DNA from: an uncultured Ruminococcus sp.
Lineage (GTDB): Bacteria; Bacillota; Clostridia; Oscillospirales; Ruminococcaceae
Direction of reading: 5' to 3'
Assembly: GCA_902783005.1 (NCBI GenBank)
Contig: CACZPI010000080.1
Location: 1 to 39,898, forward strand
DNA: 39,898 nucleotides
Shown here: piece by piece, positions 17,989-26,583 of the stretch
How the letters are laid out: each line of letters opens with the position of its first letter
Position numbering within the stretch: position 1 is the first letter of the stretch
Notes under the pieces: model-generated
What the model was told of the DNA's origin: nothing
The model's database searches: none
The model's input: only the letters and a program-made list of their open reading frames with translations
Program-made: the position numbers and the translations under genes

Positions 17989-18015
17989 TGCAACACTTTT
18001 CATATCAGGTGCGTA
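17989..18015 (+). promoter_or_regulatory. Candidate ECF-type promoter of the sigma-factor operon
   Basis: TGCAAC at 17989-17994 and CGTA at 18012-18015 are 17 bp apart. This resembles the TGAAAC-16-CGTA form used by SigW-type ECF factors. No sigma-A promoter is visible in this gap, so the operon may drive itself. This is an inference from two short motifs. Confidence 0.4.
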
Positions 18016-18052
18016 TGTGTAGATAGAAGGCGCCGGAAGGGAGGAATGCCGG

Positions 18053-18607
18053 ATGAAAGAACAGGAACTGATCCGATTGCTGCGTGCATCGCCTGAAGAA
18101 GGATACAAGGCCGTTTTTGACGAATACTGGAGCTATGTCTATGCGATCTCGCACCAGATTCTGCATCGTGTCGGAAGCCGGGAGGATATTGAAGACTGTG
18201 TGGTGGATTCCCTCTGTGATGCCATGCAGCACTTTGATCCCGGAAATTCTAATGCATTGAAAGCATACATCGGTTCGACCGCCCGAAATAAGGCGATCAG
18301 CATGTACCGGACACTGACTTCGCATCCGACTGTTTCTCTGGAGGATACAGGGCTGCCGGAGCATCCGGATGCTACCGATGTGGAAGAATCCGTTGAGCGC
18401 TCGGAAACGGCACAGCAGGTCATGGAACAGATCCGCGCACTTGGTGAGCCGGATGCAGCGATTATCCTGCATAAGTATTTCTATGGACACACCTCCACAG
18501 AGATTGCCCGTATCCTGCATATGAATCCGATCACCGTCCGGAGCCGGTGCAGCCGCGCCGTCAGGAAGCTGCGGGAAGCATTGGCCGCTCTGGACATCAC
18601 CCTGTGA
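18053..18607 (+). CDS. ECF-type RNA polymerase sigma factor
   Basis: A 184-residue sigma-70 family protein with only regions 2 and 4. Region 2 (about 20-90) contains the FDEYWSYVYAISHQIL helix, EDIEDCVVDSLCDA and the IGSTARNKAISMYR helix. Region 4 (about 125-180) has the helix-turn-helix TSTEIARILHMNPITVRSR followed by RAVRKLREAL. AGGGAGG (18038-18044) is 8 bases before ATG 18053. A membrane protein with a large outer domain follows 15 bp downstream, the typical place of an anti-sigma factor. The stimulus is unknown; in this organism type such pairs often respond to envelope conditions or polysaccharides. Confidence 0.92.
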   Translation: MKEQELIRLLRASPEEGYKAVFDEYWSYVYAISHQILHRVGSREDIEDCVVDSLCDAMQHFDPGNSNALKAYIGSTARNKAISMYRTLTSHPTVSLEDTGLPEHPDATDVEESVERSETAQQVMEQIRALGEPDAAIILHKYFYGHTSTEIARILHMNPITVRSRCSRAVRKLREALAALDITL

Positions 18608-18622
18608 AGGAGGAGGGGTACT

Positions 18623-20062
18623 ATGAAAAAACTCCAAGACATTCTGGATCATGTGGATCCTTCTGAAATTGCGGATATTTGTCAAGCCGGAGATTCCCGC
18701 ACGGAAAAGCGCCTGTATTCGCGGATCGAAATGCACCTGCAAAACCCGGAGGAGGAATTGCTCGTTCCGGCACAGGAGCACACGCACGGTATTGCATGGC
18801 AGCGTATTGTGATGACAGCAGCCTGCCTGACCATCGTCGGCGGTGCGGGAACGGCAGCCGTCCTGCTGTCCCACCCGCAGCATGTCAGTCAGGGTTCGCA
18901 GGAAGCCGCTGAACAGACAACAACGGCCACTGTCGCAGCAGAGGAGCAGACGGCAGCGCAGGCGGACCGGGCAGAGGAGCAGACGGCTGAGCAGGCTGAT
19001 AGGAATGACGAAGAACCCGCTGAAACAACTGATACACAGCCGATGCGGATTCCGGTCATTGAATCCGGAATGGCAGAGGATCCTGTGGCAGAAACGACCG
19101 ATACCACCGAACCGCCTGCCACAACTGCGGCGGCCAGACAGCAGGGAACCGGGACATTCAGACCTGAAACGACAACTGCACCCCGCCGCACAACAGCGGC
19201 TGTCGGAACAACGACTTCCGGTACTACGGCAGCTAACCAGACAACCACTGTAACCACAAGTCCTGATCCGATCAACCGGCAGATAGATGAGCTTACCCGC
19301 AAGGGGAATGAGGTAAACGGCTTCTATAAGCGTGCGATCAGTATTCTCAATGGAAGCCTGCCTGCCGACCAGGCGCGTCTGACGGTTGAAACGGCCAAGG
19401 AGATCATCATGCGGCGCGAGGCTGAAAAAACCGAATATACGGCGGTGCGGATCTATCAGGATTTCATCGATATTGCGGGCGTGTATGACCTGATGTTCTA
19501 CGACAGGGAGCAATACCAGTTCTGGATAGATGATTCCGGAGAGAATTATATTGAATATTCCACCACAGACGACCGCACCCGCATCACCTATGTTTCGCAG
19601 AATCAGGTGCAGTCGGTGCTTTATCAGACCAGTCCGGAGCCGACAACACTTCCGGACGACCAGCAGACAGCGCTTGAAGAGCTTGAACGCAAGGGGGATG
19701 CTATCTACGGTATCTACATGCGGGGCATCATGCAGATCAAAGGCGAGCTTCCTGTCGACCAGCCGCGCCTGACACTCGAACAGGCAAAGCAGATCATTGA
19801 AGAAGAGCGTATGAAAGAAGGCTTTGTCACGGAATCCTGCCGGTACCGGTTTAATGAGATCGCAGGCGCCCCTGATGTGATGTATGGCAGCGGCATCGAC
19901 CATGAAGTCTACTGGCTTGATGACACCGGAAAGGAATACATCGAGATCATTCCGCAGTGGCAATATGGGGATATTATCTATTTCCGCTGTGAATCCGGCT
20001 TTGAGGATAGTCTCCTGAACTCTGTCAAGCCCGAATACGAATACCTCTACACCAATCACTGA
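18623..20062 (+). CDS. Probable anti-sigma factor: one-TM protein with duplicated outer domain
   Basis: A 479-residue membrane protein. Residues 1-60 are a cytoplasmic segment that would bind the sigma factor; it lacks the HxxxCxxC zinc motif. Residues about 62-82 form one membrane helix. Residues about 90-215 are a long Thr/Ala/Glu/Gln-rich linker able to cross the cell wall. The rest is two tandem copies of one domain (residues 219-312 and 349-442), sharing L..KG....G.Y.R....I.G.LP.DQ.RLT...AK.II and (W/Y)..D.(S/T)G..YIE. It follows the sigma gene by 15 bp with GGAGGAGGGG upstream. It is analogous in layout to RsgI-type sensors, but I do not recognise the repeated domain. The anti-sigma role is inferred from context. 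Confidence 0.8.
   Translation: MKKLQDILDHVDPSEIADICQAGDSRTEKRLYSRIEMHLQNPEEELLVPAQEHTHGIAWQRIVMTAACLTIVGGAGTAAVLLSHPQHVSQGSQEAAEQTTTATVAAEEQTAAQADRAEEQTAEQADRNDEEPAETTDTQPMRIPVIESGMAEDPVAETTDTTEPPATTAAARQQGTGTFRPETTTAPRRTTAAVGTTTSGTTAANQTTTVTTSPDPINRQIDELTRKGNEVNGFYKRAISILNGSLPADQARLTVETAKEIIMRREAEKTEYTAVRIYQDFIDIAGVYDLMFYDREQYQFWIDDSGENYIEYSTTDDRTRITYVSQNQVQSVLYQTSPEPTTLPDDQQTALEELERKGDAIYGIYMRGIMQIKGELPVDQPRLTLEQAKQIIEEERMKEGFVTESCRYRFNEIAGAPDVMYGSGIDHEVYWLDDTGKEYIEIIPQWQYGDIIYFRCESGFEDSLLNSVKPEYEYLYTNH
19277..19948 (+). repeat. Tandem 94-codon duplication in the anti-sigma-like gene
   Basis: Copy 1 spans 19277-19558 and copy 2 spans 19667-19948, an offset of 390 bp (130 codons). The match is clear in protein (RKG, LP-DQ-RLT, AK-II, DD-G--YIE) and diverged in DNA, so it is an old duplication and not a recent slippage product. 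Confidence 0.85.
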
Positions 20063-20065
20063 CAG

Positions 20066-20102
20066 AAAAGCTGCTGCAAGGCTCACCCTTGCAGCAGCTT
20101 TT
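20066..20102. terminator. Bidirectional terminator between the anti-sigma gene and fucI
   Basis: AAAAGCTGCTGCAAGG (20066-20081) pairs with CCTTGCAGCAGCTTTT (20087-20102) around a 5-base loop. It lies between convergent stops at 20062 and 20115. Confidence 0.93.
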
Positions 20103-20114
20103 GGTTATCTGAAA

Positions 20115-21878
20115 TCACTTGTACAGGGGTCCGTATGCCTCACAAGCGCGGTAATCTGCGGATTCGAGTTCCTTCGTGCCGAATGCACCCCATGCATGCG
20201 GACGGTAGATGTCGCAGTCAGGGATATTGTGCATGGCAACCGGAATGCGCAGCATGGAGGCCAGCGTGATGAGATCCTTGCCGATATGGCCGTAGGTGAT
20301 CGAACCGTGGTTAGCTCCCCAGTTGGCCATGACGGAATACACATCCTTGAAAGGCTCGCCGCCTGCTTCACCGGTGCGCGGCACAAACCATGTGGTCGGC
20401 CAGGTCGGGTCGGTACGCTTGTCGAGCTTCTCATGGATCTCATCCGGGAGAACGCATGTCCAGCCTTCAGCGATCTGAAGAACCGGCTGTGTACCGTTGA
20501 CGATGTTGACGCGCATCATGGTCATCGGCATCTCTGCCTGCGTGCGGAAGTGCGACGAGAAGCCGCCTCCGCGGAAGTACCCAAGGTCTGCCGGGCACCA
20601 GTCAACCGCATCGGTGATCGCCTCAATGTCCGCATCGGTCATCTCCCACCAGCGCTTCATAAGGTGGTTACCGTTCTCATCTACGGCGCACCCCGTGGCG
20701 TCAAGTGCAGCTGAGCCGGAATTGATCAGGTGAATGAATCCGCCCTTTGCCAGACCGGTCGGCTTGATGCCGGTCACACGCTCCACTGCCTCCGGAGACC
20801 AGTAGGTACGCACATCTGCAAAAAGGGAAGCACGATTCGAGAGTAGATGGCCGAAGAGCATGGATACGCCGTTAAGGGTGTCGTTCTCGGTGGCCAGCAG
20901 TGTCGGCTGCTTCTTTCCGTTCCAATTGAAGGTCGAATTGAGAATTGCTTCGGAGAAATCACCGTTCGGAAGCCAGTCAGTCCACTGACGCTGTCCCTGG
21001 AATCCGCCGAGGATCGCATTTCTGCCGCGGCTTTCCTCTAGCCAATCCATTTCCGCGAGCTTTTCATTGCCAAGCATGATGTCGCGGATGACAAGTGTCA
21101 TCTTGACAACGAATTCCCAGTTTTCCTCCTGATGCTCAGGCGGAAGGGGCTGCGCATTCTTGTCGAAGCCCATGGGACAATTGTCCATTGTCCATTTGTA
21201 GGCCTTTTCAAATTCGTCATGATCGTAAATTTCGAGATTGATCCGGCGCAGCACCTCGCTCATATCCACCCATTCTGCACGAATGCCGAGATACTTCTGG
21301 AAGAAATCACTGTTGCAGTACGATCCGCCGATGCCCATTGCAACACCGCCGATATTGACATAAGCCTTGTTTCTCATGCAGCCCACGGCAATCGCGCATC
21401 TTGCAAAACGCAGCAGCTTCTCGCGAACATCCTCCGGAACGCTGGTGTCATCTGCTTCCTGTACATCATGTCCGTAAATCGCGAATGCAGGCAGGCCTCT
21501 CTGCGTATGAGCAGCCATTGCTGCTGCCAGATAGACAGCGCCCGGGCGTTCGGTGCCGTTGAAGCCCCAGACTGCCTTGATCGTCAGGGGATTGAGGTCA
21601 ATGGTCTCGCTGCCGTAGCACCAGCAGGGAGTGACGGAAAGGGTCGCGCAGACATTCTGGGTCGAGAAATATTCCTCAGCCTTGTATGCTTCTGCGCCGC
21701 CGCCGATGGTGGAGGGTGCGATCACGCATTCCACATGTGTACCGTCCGGATAAAAGCACTCCGATTCGATGAGCTCCTTGGCGATTTTCGCCATGTTCAT
21801 CGTTTGTGCCTCCAGGCTTTCGCGGACGCCCTTCTGTCTGCCGTCAATAATGGGGCGGATACCGATTCTTGGATACAT
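20115..21878 (-). CDS. fucI: L-fucose isomerase
   Basis: A 587-residue cytoplasmic isomerase (E. coli FucI is of similar length) that converts L-fucose to L-fuculose and often accepts D-arabinose. It begins [23 protein letters not shown], the usual family start. [31 protein letters not shown] and [19 protein letters not shown] are characteristic, with acidic metal ligands near the middle of the chain. The start at 21878 has only a weak ribosome site (GAAGAAAAG), and translation may be coupled to the kinase gene that ends 7 bases upstream. It is the last gene of the fucA-kinase-fucI operon. Confidence 0.95.
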   Translation of the reverse strand: MYPRIGIRPIIDGRQKGVRESLEAQTMNMAKIAKELIESECFYPDGTHVECVIAPSTIGGGAEAYKAEEYFSTQNVCATLSVTPCWCYGSETIDLNPLTIKAVWGFNGTERPGAVYLAAAMAAHTQRGLPAFAIYGHDVQEADDTSVPEDVREKLLRFARCAIAVGCMRNKAYVNIGGVAMGIGGSYCNSDFFQKYLGIRAEWVDMSEVLRRINLEIYDHDEFEKAYKWTMDNCPMGFDKNAQPLPPEHQEENWEFVVKMTLVIRDIMLGNEKLAEMDWLEESRGRNAILGGFQGQRQWTDWLPNGDFSEAILNSTFNWNGKKQPTLLATENDTLNGVSMLFGHLLSNRASLFADVRTYWSPEAVERVTGIKPTGLAKGGFIHLINSGSAALDATGCAVDENGNHLMKRWWEMTDADIEAITDAVDWCPADLGYFRGGGFSSHFRTQAEMPMTMMRVNIVNGTQPVLQIAEGWTCVLPDEIHEKLDKRTDPTWPTTWFVPRTGEAGGEPFKDVYSVMANWGANHGSITYGHIGKDLITLASMLRIPVAMHNIPDCDIYRPHAWGAFGTKELESADYRACEAYGPLYK

Positions 21879-21885
21879 CTTTTCT

Positions 21886-23367
21886 TCACATCTCTTTCTT
21901 AAATATAGATTGATAATTATCATAGATATACGCGTTTCGCATTTCCGGCGCATATCGTCTGACCGTCACTGAACGTCCGATGATCGTTCTGGCTTCTCTG
22001 AGATCAGCGATCGTTCCGTCTGAGATCATCTGGACTGCTGCATTGCCGAGGGCTGTTGCTTCATCGGGTCCGGTATAAACCGGGATCCCGCAGACATTCG
22101 CCGTCAGCTGGCAAAGCAGTCCGTCCTTGACACCGCCGCCGAGCATGTAGATCTTTTCAAGTCTGCGGCCAGTGCAGGTTTCAATTTCATCAAGCGCCTC
22201 CCGGAATTTGCAGGCAAGGCTTTCGTAAATACACCGCAGTATATCGGCCATATCCGCAGGCTCCGGCTGTCCGCTTTCCAGGCACCATGCCCGGATCCGT
22301 CCCGGCATATCCCCGGGCGCTGAAAATGCAGGCGCATCCACGTCGATAAAGCGCTGTCCCGGTTCTGCCTGAGTTGCCATCTTTTCCAGGTCTGCATAGG
22401 TGTATTCCTGTCCCTTCCGGTGCAGTGCTCTTTTGGTTTCCTGGATCATCCAGAGTCCCGTGATATTTTTCAGGAATGTCACAGTACCGCCAAAACCGAC
22501 CTCATTGGAAACACAAAGTCCGGCGGATTGTTCGTTCATGACAGGGTGATCGAGCTCCGTTCCGAAAAGCGCCCAGGTACCGCAGCTGATAAATGCAAAT
22601 GCTACATCGTCCGTACAGGGTACTGCAACGGCTGCACTCTGTGTATCGTGACCGCAGACAGCAATGACGGGCATTTGCGGGATGCCGAGCTCCTTTGCAA
22701 TGCTCTCTGTCACAATGCCCTTGACCGTTCCTGTCTGAGCAAGGGCAGGGAAGAGGCGTTCCGGCAGTCCGAATGCGTGAACGACCTCCTCCGACCATCC
22801 GCCGTAATTCGGATCATAAAGCTGTGTCGTACCTGCAATGGTATGTTCCGTGGAAACATCACCGGTCAGGAAATATCCAAGCAGATCCGGCATCGGCAGA
22901 AAGGCCTGGGCAAGTTTGAGCAGCTCCGGCGTTTCCTGCTTCTGTACAAGCAGCTGAAATGCCGTGTTGATCTGCATGATCTGGTTTCCTGTGTGCTGAT
23001 AGAGCTCCTCCGGCCGGATCAGTGCTTCTGCCTGATCCAGGATGCCTTCGGTTCTTTTGTCCCGGTAATGGAAGGGGTTTCCGAGCAGGGAACCGTCCTT
23101 TCCGATCAATCCGTAATCTACACCCCAGGTGTCGATCCCGATGCTGTCAAAGCCGCCTGCGGCTTGTGCTTTTCGCAGACCTGTCTTGATCTCATGCAGC
23201 AGGCGCAGCACATCCCAGTACAGATGGCCGCCGCAGGAAACAGGCTCATTCGGAAAACGATGGATCTCGGTCAGACGGATCCTGTCATTTTCAAGACAAG
23301 CCAGAACAGCACGCCCGGAGGAAGCACCAAGATCAAAGGCAAGTACACGTTTTTTTCTGTTCATCAT
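21886..23367 (-). CDS. FGGY carbohydrate kinase, rhamnulokinase-like, probable L-fuculokinase
   Basis: A 493-residue sugar kinase. The phosphate-binding start is [13 protein letters not shown], followed by [30 protein letters not shown], and the C-terminal ATPase signature near [13 protein letters not shown] with the [11 protein letters not shown] block. The RFPNEP and GHLYWD segments are most like RhaB rhamnulokinases. Its place between fucA and fucI makes L-fuculose the likely substrate; many anaerobes use a RhaB-like kinase there. ATG 23367 overlaps the fucA stop (ATGA); ATG 23364 has slightly better spacing from GGAG. Whether it also phosphorylates rhamnulose cannot be told from sequence. 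Confidence 0.88.
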   Translation of the reverse strand: MMNRKKRVLAFDLGASSGRAVLACLENDRIRLTEIHRFPNEPVSCGGHLYWDVLRLLHEIKTGLRKAQAAGGFDSIGIDTWGVDYGLIGKDGSLLGNPFHYRDKRTEGILDQAEALIRPEELYQHTGNQIMQINTAFQLLVQKQETPELLKLAQAFLPMPDLLGYFLTGDVSTEHTIAGTTQLYDPNYGGWSEEVVHAFGLPERLFPALAQTGTVKGIVTESIAKELGIPQMPVIAVCGHDTQSAAVAVPCTDDVAFAFISCGTWALFGTELDHPVMNEQSAGLCVSNEVGFGGTVTFLKNITGLWMIQETKRALHRKGQEYTYADLEKMATQAEPGQRFIDVDAPAFSAPGDMPGRIRAWCLESGQPEPADMADILRCIYESLACKFREALDEIETCTGRRLEKIYMLGGGVKDGLLCQLTANVCGIPVYTGPDEATALGNAAVQMISDGTIADLREARTIIGRSVTVRRYAPEMRNAYIYDNYQSIFKKEM

Positions 23368-24062
23368 GTTTCTCCGGAATATTTCTTATAACCCGGATGC
23401 TTTCCGGTTACCTTGTACTGTGAGCGCATGTCGATCAGACGGTCGATATTCGCACGGGAAAGCTCCTGTGCTCCCCCGAGCAGATGCGCGGTCAGACTGA
23501 TCTTTGCAAAAAGCTCGAGCGTTTCCATCCGGTAGTAAGCTGTCAGTACATCGGCGCCGACCGTCAGAGCGCCGTGATTCTGCAGCAGCATCACATCATG
23601 CTCCTGCAGATAGGGCGTGATCGCCTCCGGCACCTCATCTGTGGACGGTGTACCGTAAGGGGTCACCGGAACGGAACCAATGGCAATCACGGTTTCGATC
23701 ATCGAGTAATCATCAAGCGGTTTGTTGGCAACTGCATATCCGGTTGCTGTCGGTGGGTGCGCGTGTACCACACCGCCGATATCCGGGCGTTCCCGGTAGC
23801 AGCGCAGGTGCATTTTGATCTCAGATGAGGGACGATAGCCTTCAAGTCCTTCGAGTACCTCGCCGTTTTCGTTGATGCGGACGAGCTTTTCCGGGGTAAT
23901 AAAGCTTTTGCTGATACCCGTAGGTGTGGCAAGAAAGGTGCCGTCCGGAAGGCGCACCGAGACATTCCCGTCATTCGCTGCGACCCAGCCGAGCTGCCAC
24001 ATCTTGTGGCAGACATCGCAAATTTCCTGTTTGATCTGCGTCAGATCAAGAGATTTATCCAT
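23364..24062 (-). CDS. fucA: L-fuculose-1-phosphate aldolase (class II)
   Basis: A 232-residue zinc aldolase that splits L-fuculose-1-phosphate to dihydroxyacetone phosphate and L-lactaldehyde. The motifs are NDGNVSVRLPDG, ATPTGISK, the catalytic Glu in PSSEIKMH, the zinc ligands of VVHAHPP, and the third zinc His in LLQNHGALT. ATG 24062 is preferred because GGAGG lies 7 bases before it; an open frame extends 11 codons upstream. It is the first gene of the fuc operon. No lactaldehyde reductase or propanediol pathway gene is in the window. A related ribulose-phosphate specificity is possible but less likely next to fucI. Confidence 0.92.
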   Translation of the reverse strand: MDKSLDLTQIKQEICDVCHKMWQLGWVAANDGNVSVRLPDGTFLATPTGISKSFITPEKLVRINENGEVLEGLEGYRPSSEIKMHLRCYRERPDIGGVVHAHPPTATGYAVANKPLDDYSMIETVIAIGSVPVTPYGTPSTDEVPEAITPYLQEHDVMLLQNHGALTVGADVLTAYYRMETLELFAKISLTAHLLGGAQELSRANIDRLIDMRSQYKVTGKHPGYKKYSGET

Positions 24063-24077
24063 AGCATAACCTCCATC

Positions 24078-24097
24078 GTGTGCAGTCTGCTGCACAC
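24078..24097 (-). promoter_or_regulatory. Perfect hairpin in the fuc operon leader
   Basis: GTGTGCAG (24078-24085) and CTGCACAC (24090-24097) form an 8-bp stem with a 4-base loop, immediately upstream of the fucA ribosome site at about 24070-24074. It could be an mRNA structure or an operator. Confidence 0.55.
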
Positions 24098-24173
24098 AGC
24101 ATCTTCTGTTTCGGAGCGCGGTATCAGGCTTGTGATGCCAGATTCAATCCGCTTTGTATATTCTCCAGTTACT

Positions 24174-24202
24174 ATTATACATGATTTTGTGAATTTTGTC
24201 CA
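24174..24202 (-). promoter_or_regulatory. Promoter of the fuc operon
   Basis: On the minus strand, TGGACA (24202-24197) and TATAAT (24179-24174) with a 17-bp spacer. The leader to fucA is about 105 bases. Confidence 0.82.
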
Positions 24203-24231
24203 GTCATTTTTCAGAAAATCATGAAGTTTTT

Positions 24232-24250
24232 GAAACAAAGCGTTTGTTTC
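24232..24250. promoter_or_regulatory. 19-bp perfect palindrome between fuc and rpe promoters
   Basis: GAAACAAA-GCG-TTTGTTTC is fully symmetric about C24241. It lies 30 bp upstream of the fuc -35 and about 43 bp upstream of the rpe -35, a suitable place for a regulator of either or both. It does not fit the standard cre consensus. Confidence 0.55.
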
Positions 24251-24292
24251 GGAAGCCAGGAAAAGAATCCAAAAAATTTCCGCTGCATCCTA

Positions 24293-24321
24293 TTGACGGC
24301 GGACGGATTTTCCGCTATAAT
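24293..24321 (+). promoter_or_regulatory. Sigma-A promoter of the rpe operon
   Basis: TTGACG at 24293-24298 and TATAAT at 24316-24321 with a 17-bp spacer. Confidence 0.88.
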
Positions 24322-24357
24322 AGAATAGGTAAACAATGTTTGAAAGGAGCCAAAACA

Positions 24358-25017
24358 TTGAATCGAGCTGTTTCTGCTTCCATATTGAGCGCGGATTTCC
24401 TGCATCTGGAGGATGAGGTACGCCGGTTGGAGGAAGCAAATGTAGATATGCTGCATTTTGATGTCATGGATGGATGCTTCGTACCGAATATTTCGTTCGG
24501 GATCCCTGTTCTGCAGGCGATCCGTAAAACAACCGGGATGTTTCTGGATGTGCACCTGATGATCCGTGATCCTTATGCATATATAGAAGAATTTGTCAAA
24601 GCAGGTGCGGATATGATCACCTTCCACCTGGAGAGTGACAGTGATCCTCTCCGGACTCTGGAGCGGATCCATTCCTTTGGCTGCAAGGCCGGGCTTGCAT
24701 TGAAGCCCGCAACACCGGCCGGGGCTGCACAGCCCTTCATGGAGCATCTGGACAATCTGCTGGTCATGACGGTCGAGCCTGGCTTCGGCGGGCAGAGCTA
24801 CCTGCATGACATGAACGATAAAATCCAAAAAGCTGCTGAAATGCGCGGATCTCGCCCTTGCTATGTGCAGGTGGACGGCGGCATCAATGCAGAAACGGTA
24901 CAGGAAGCAATTGCAGCCGGTGCCGATCTGCTCGTAGCAGGCAGCTACCTGTTCCGGCATCCGGATCTTGCTGAAGGCGTCAATTCGCTGCGCGGAAGCA
25001 GGGAGGCTCTGAAGTGA
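24358..25017 (+). CDS. rpe: Ribulose-phosphate 3-epimerase, TTG start
   Basis: A 219-residue TIM-barrel enzyme of the pentose phosphate pathway that interconverts ribulose-5-phosphate and xylulose-5-phosphate. The family motifs are SASILSADFLHL at the N-terminus, MLHFDVMDGCFVPN (metal and catalytic Asp), DVHLMI, MTVEPGFGGQ and the catalytic VDGGIN near residue 175, ending in the VAGSYLF phosphate grip. The start is TTG at 24358: AAAGGAG at 24343-24349 is 8 bases before it and the usual protein start follows at once. The ATG at 24336 is out of frame, and in-frame upstream codons would add a long tail that lies over the promoter. It overlaps the Rnf D-like gene. Confidence 0.95.
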   Translation: MNRAVSASILSADFLHLEDEVRRLEEANVDMLHFDVMDGCFVPNISFGIPVLQAIRKTTGMFLDVHLMIRDPYAYIEEFVKAGADMITFHLESDSDPLRTLERIHSFGCKAGLALKPATPAGAAQPFMEHLDNLLVMTVEPGFGGQSYLHDMNDKIQKAAEMRGSRPCYVQVDGGINAETVQEAIAAGADLLVAGSYLFRHPDLAEGVNSLRGSREALK

Positions 25018-25949
25018 ACCGCCTTCAGGACGCACAGCCGCTCAGAAAGCCGGAATACTGGCTTGTGCTGTGTGCAGTTTCATTGATCGCTGTCTGCTAT
25101 TACGGGCTGCGTGCCGCTGCGGTTTGTGGACTTGCGGCAGTGACTGCGGTGCTGACAGATCTGATCTGCCTGTTCCTGCGCGGAAGATCCTACCGGCTTG
25201 TTGACCTTACGAACATCGGATCGGCTCTGATCCTCGTATTGATGTTCCCGGCTACGATCCCCTATTCCATTGTGATCCTCAGCACGGTTTTCGCAGTTGC
25301 TGTCGGAACGCATGTATTCGGTTACCGGAAGGATCATCTGTTCCCTCCGGCTGCGGTCGGTTATCTGTTTGCGCTGCTCAACTGGAGACAGGAGGTGCTG
25401 CAATTCCCGCATCCAGGCGCCCGCCTGATGTTCTTCGGGAATGATGTCGCAGTCAGTCCGTCATTCAGCGCCGCTGTAAATGAATCCGGCAGGATAACTG
25501 ATTCCGTCATGGATGTGATGCTGGGAACAGTCAGCTCTCCGATGGGAACAGGCTGTCTCCTGATTCTGGTTGTCGGAATCCTGGTGCTGCTCTTCCGCCG
25601 TCAGCTATCCCCCTGGGCCATCCTTGGGTATCTGGTTGGCATGATGCTGATGTCTGCATTCTGCCTCCAGCCGATTGTTCCGCTGCTGGTGACAAATATG
25701 ATCCTGTTCTCTGTACTGTTCCTGGTCGCGGATCCGTCCGTACTGCCCGGGTATTCGCTTGCAAGCTATTTCGGAACCATGGCGACCGGCATTCTGACGG
25801 TTTATCTGATCGTACAGTTTCATCTGGAATATGCACCCGTTGTGGCTGTAATGCTGACAGCACCGCTCTGGCGCGGTCTGGATACGCTGGAAGCGAGAAT
25901 CAATGCGCATCTGGATGAAGCAGATGAGGAGGTGCAGGAGGATGCGTGA
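25014..25949 (+). CDS. RnfD/NqrB-like membrane subunit lacking the FMN-attachment motif
   Basis: A 311-residue polytopic protein similar to RnfD (NQR2/RnfD/RnfE family). Matching blocks are the helix VFAVAVGTHVFGYRKDHLFPPAAVGYLFAL and DVMLGTVSSPMGTG, which aligns with the LG-IPGSIGETS region of RnfD. It also has the C-terminal LFLVADPSV block. In RnfD a Thr in an SGAT/SQAT motif carries covalent FMN; here the equivalent stretch reads SPSFSAAVNESG and has no such Thr. The second SGAT-like segment is also changed (VTNMILFSV). The start is GTG 25014 with GGGAGG at 25001-25006, overlapping the rpe stop. It is the first of three Rnf-like genes. It probably folds as RnfD but cannot carry the usual flavin. 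Confidence 0.82.
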   Translation: MNRLQDAQPLRKPEYWLVLCAVSLIAVCYYGLRAAAVCGLAAVTAVLTDLICLFLRGRSYRLVDLTNIGSALILVLMFPATIPYSIVILSTVFAVAVGTHVFGYRKDHLFPPAAVGYLFALLNWRQEVLQFPHPGARLMFFGNDVAVSPSFSAAVNESGRITDSVMDVMLGTVSSPMGTGCLLILVVGILVLLFRRQLSPWAILGYLVGMMLMSAFCLQPIVPLLVTNMILFSVLFLVADPSVLPGYSLASYFGTMATGILTVYLIVQFHLEYAPVVAVMLTAPLWRGLDTLEARINAHLDEADEEVQEDA

Positions 25950-26583
25950 TAAAAAGCACAGTCTGTTAGAAGGACTGACACGAAAGAACGCTGTTCTGAG
26001 TGAAGGCATGGTCATCGCACCGATCGTTGTGCTCTGTGACACGCTGCCGAAGAGCGCGATGCTGTCTCTTGCGTTCTCTCTGCTGACCTTTCTGGCAGTT
26101 GCCATCGGCTCTTATTATCCCAGAAAGCTGCCGTATGCAGTCAGAGTCATTCTGTATGCATTGACTGCTGCATTGCTGTACATTCCTGTGGCATTGTTCT
26201 GCGAATTTATCAGCCCGGATGTATATGCCTCTCTGGGCACCATGTATGTACCGGGAATTGAAGAGGCAGCGTCAGCGGCTGTCATGTATCTGCCGCTGCT
26301 TGCAGTTAATTCTTTTATTGTACTGCATTCCGAGCTGTATTTTTACAGGATGCAGCGCGGTCCGATGCTGATTTCGCTCCTGTGTCACTGCCTTGGATTT
26401 TCGCTGACGGCATGTCTGATCGGATTCCTGCGTGAAATTCTGGCTTATGGCAGCGTTGCGGGGCATGTTGTGGATATGCCGCTTGTCATGCATGCGCTTG
26501 CTACACCATGGGGCGGATTTATCCTGCTGGGCATTCTGTGTGCGCTGCATCGTGTTCTGTTTCTGAAAAAGGAGGAAGCATAA
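25942..26583 (+). CDS. RnfE/NqrD-like membrane subunit lacking both Fe-S cysteines
   Basis: A 213-residue protein of six predicted helices, similar to RnfE/NqrD. The alignment is anchored by LTRKNAVLSEGMVIAPIVV (KN-SALVQLLGLCPLLA in RnfE), MYLPLLAVNSFIVL (IPLIVTNCIVVG), FLREILAYGSV and PWGGFILLG. The two membrane cysteines that hold the [2Fe-2S] centre are replaced: LGLCP becomes MVIAP (Ala) and TNCI becomes VNSF (Ser). AGGAGGTG at 25927-25934 is 7 bases before ATG 25942, which lies inside the end of the D-like gene. The family assignment is firm at fold level; the loss of redox function is inferred. Confidence 0.82.
   Translation: MRDKKHSLLEGLTRKNAVLSEGMVIAPIVVLCDTLPKSAMLSLAFSLLTFLAVAIGSYYPRKLPYAVRVILYALTAALLYIPVALFCEFISPDVYASLGTMYVPGIEEAASAAVMYLPLLAVNSFIVLHSELYFYRMQRGPMLISLLCHCLGFSLTACLIGFLREILAYGSVAGHVVDMPLVMHALATPWGGFILLGILCALHRVLFLKKEEA

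Noticed and set aside
18005-20086. Long open frame opposite the sigma/anti-sigma genes (693 codons)
   Set aside because: Antisense to two genes with proper starts and ribosome sites. It runs through the shared terminator.
24232-24250. Palindrome as a CcpA cre site
   Set aside because: The position of the TG/CA ends relative to the central CG does not fit the cre consensus, although the CG centre is suggestive.
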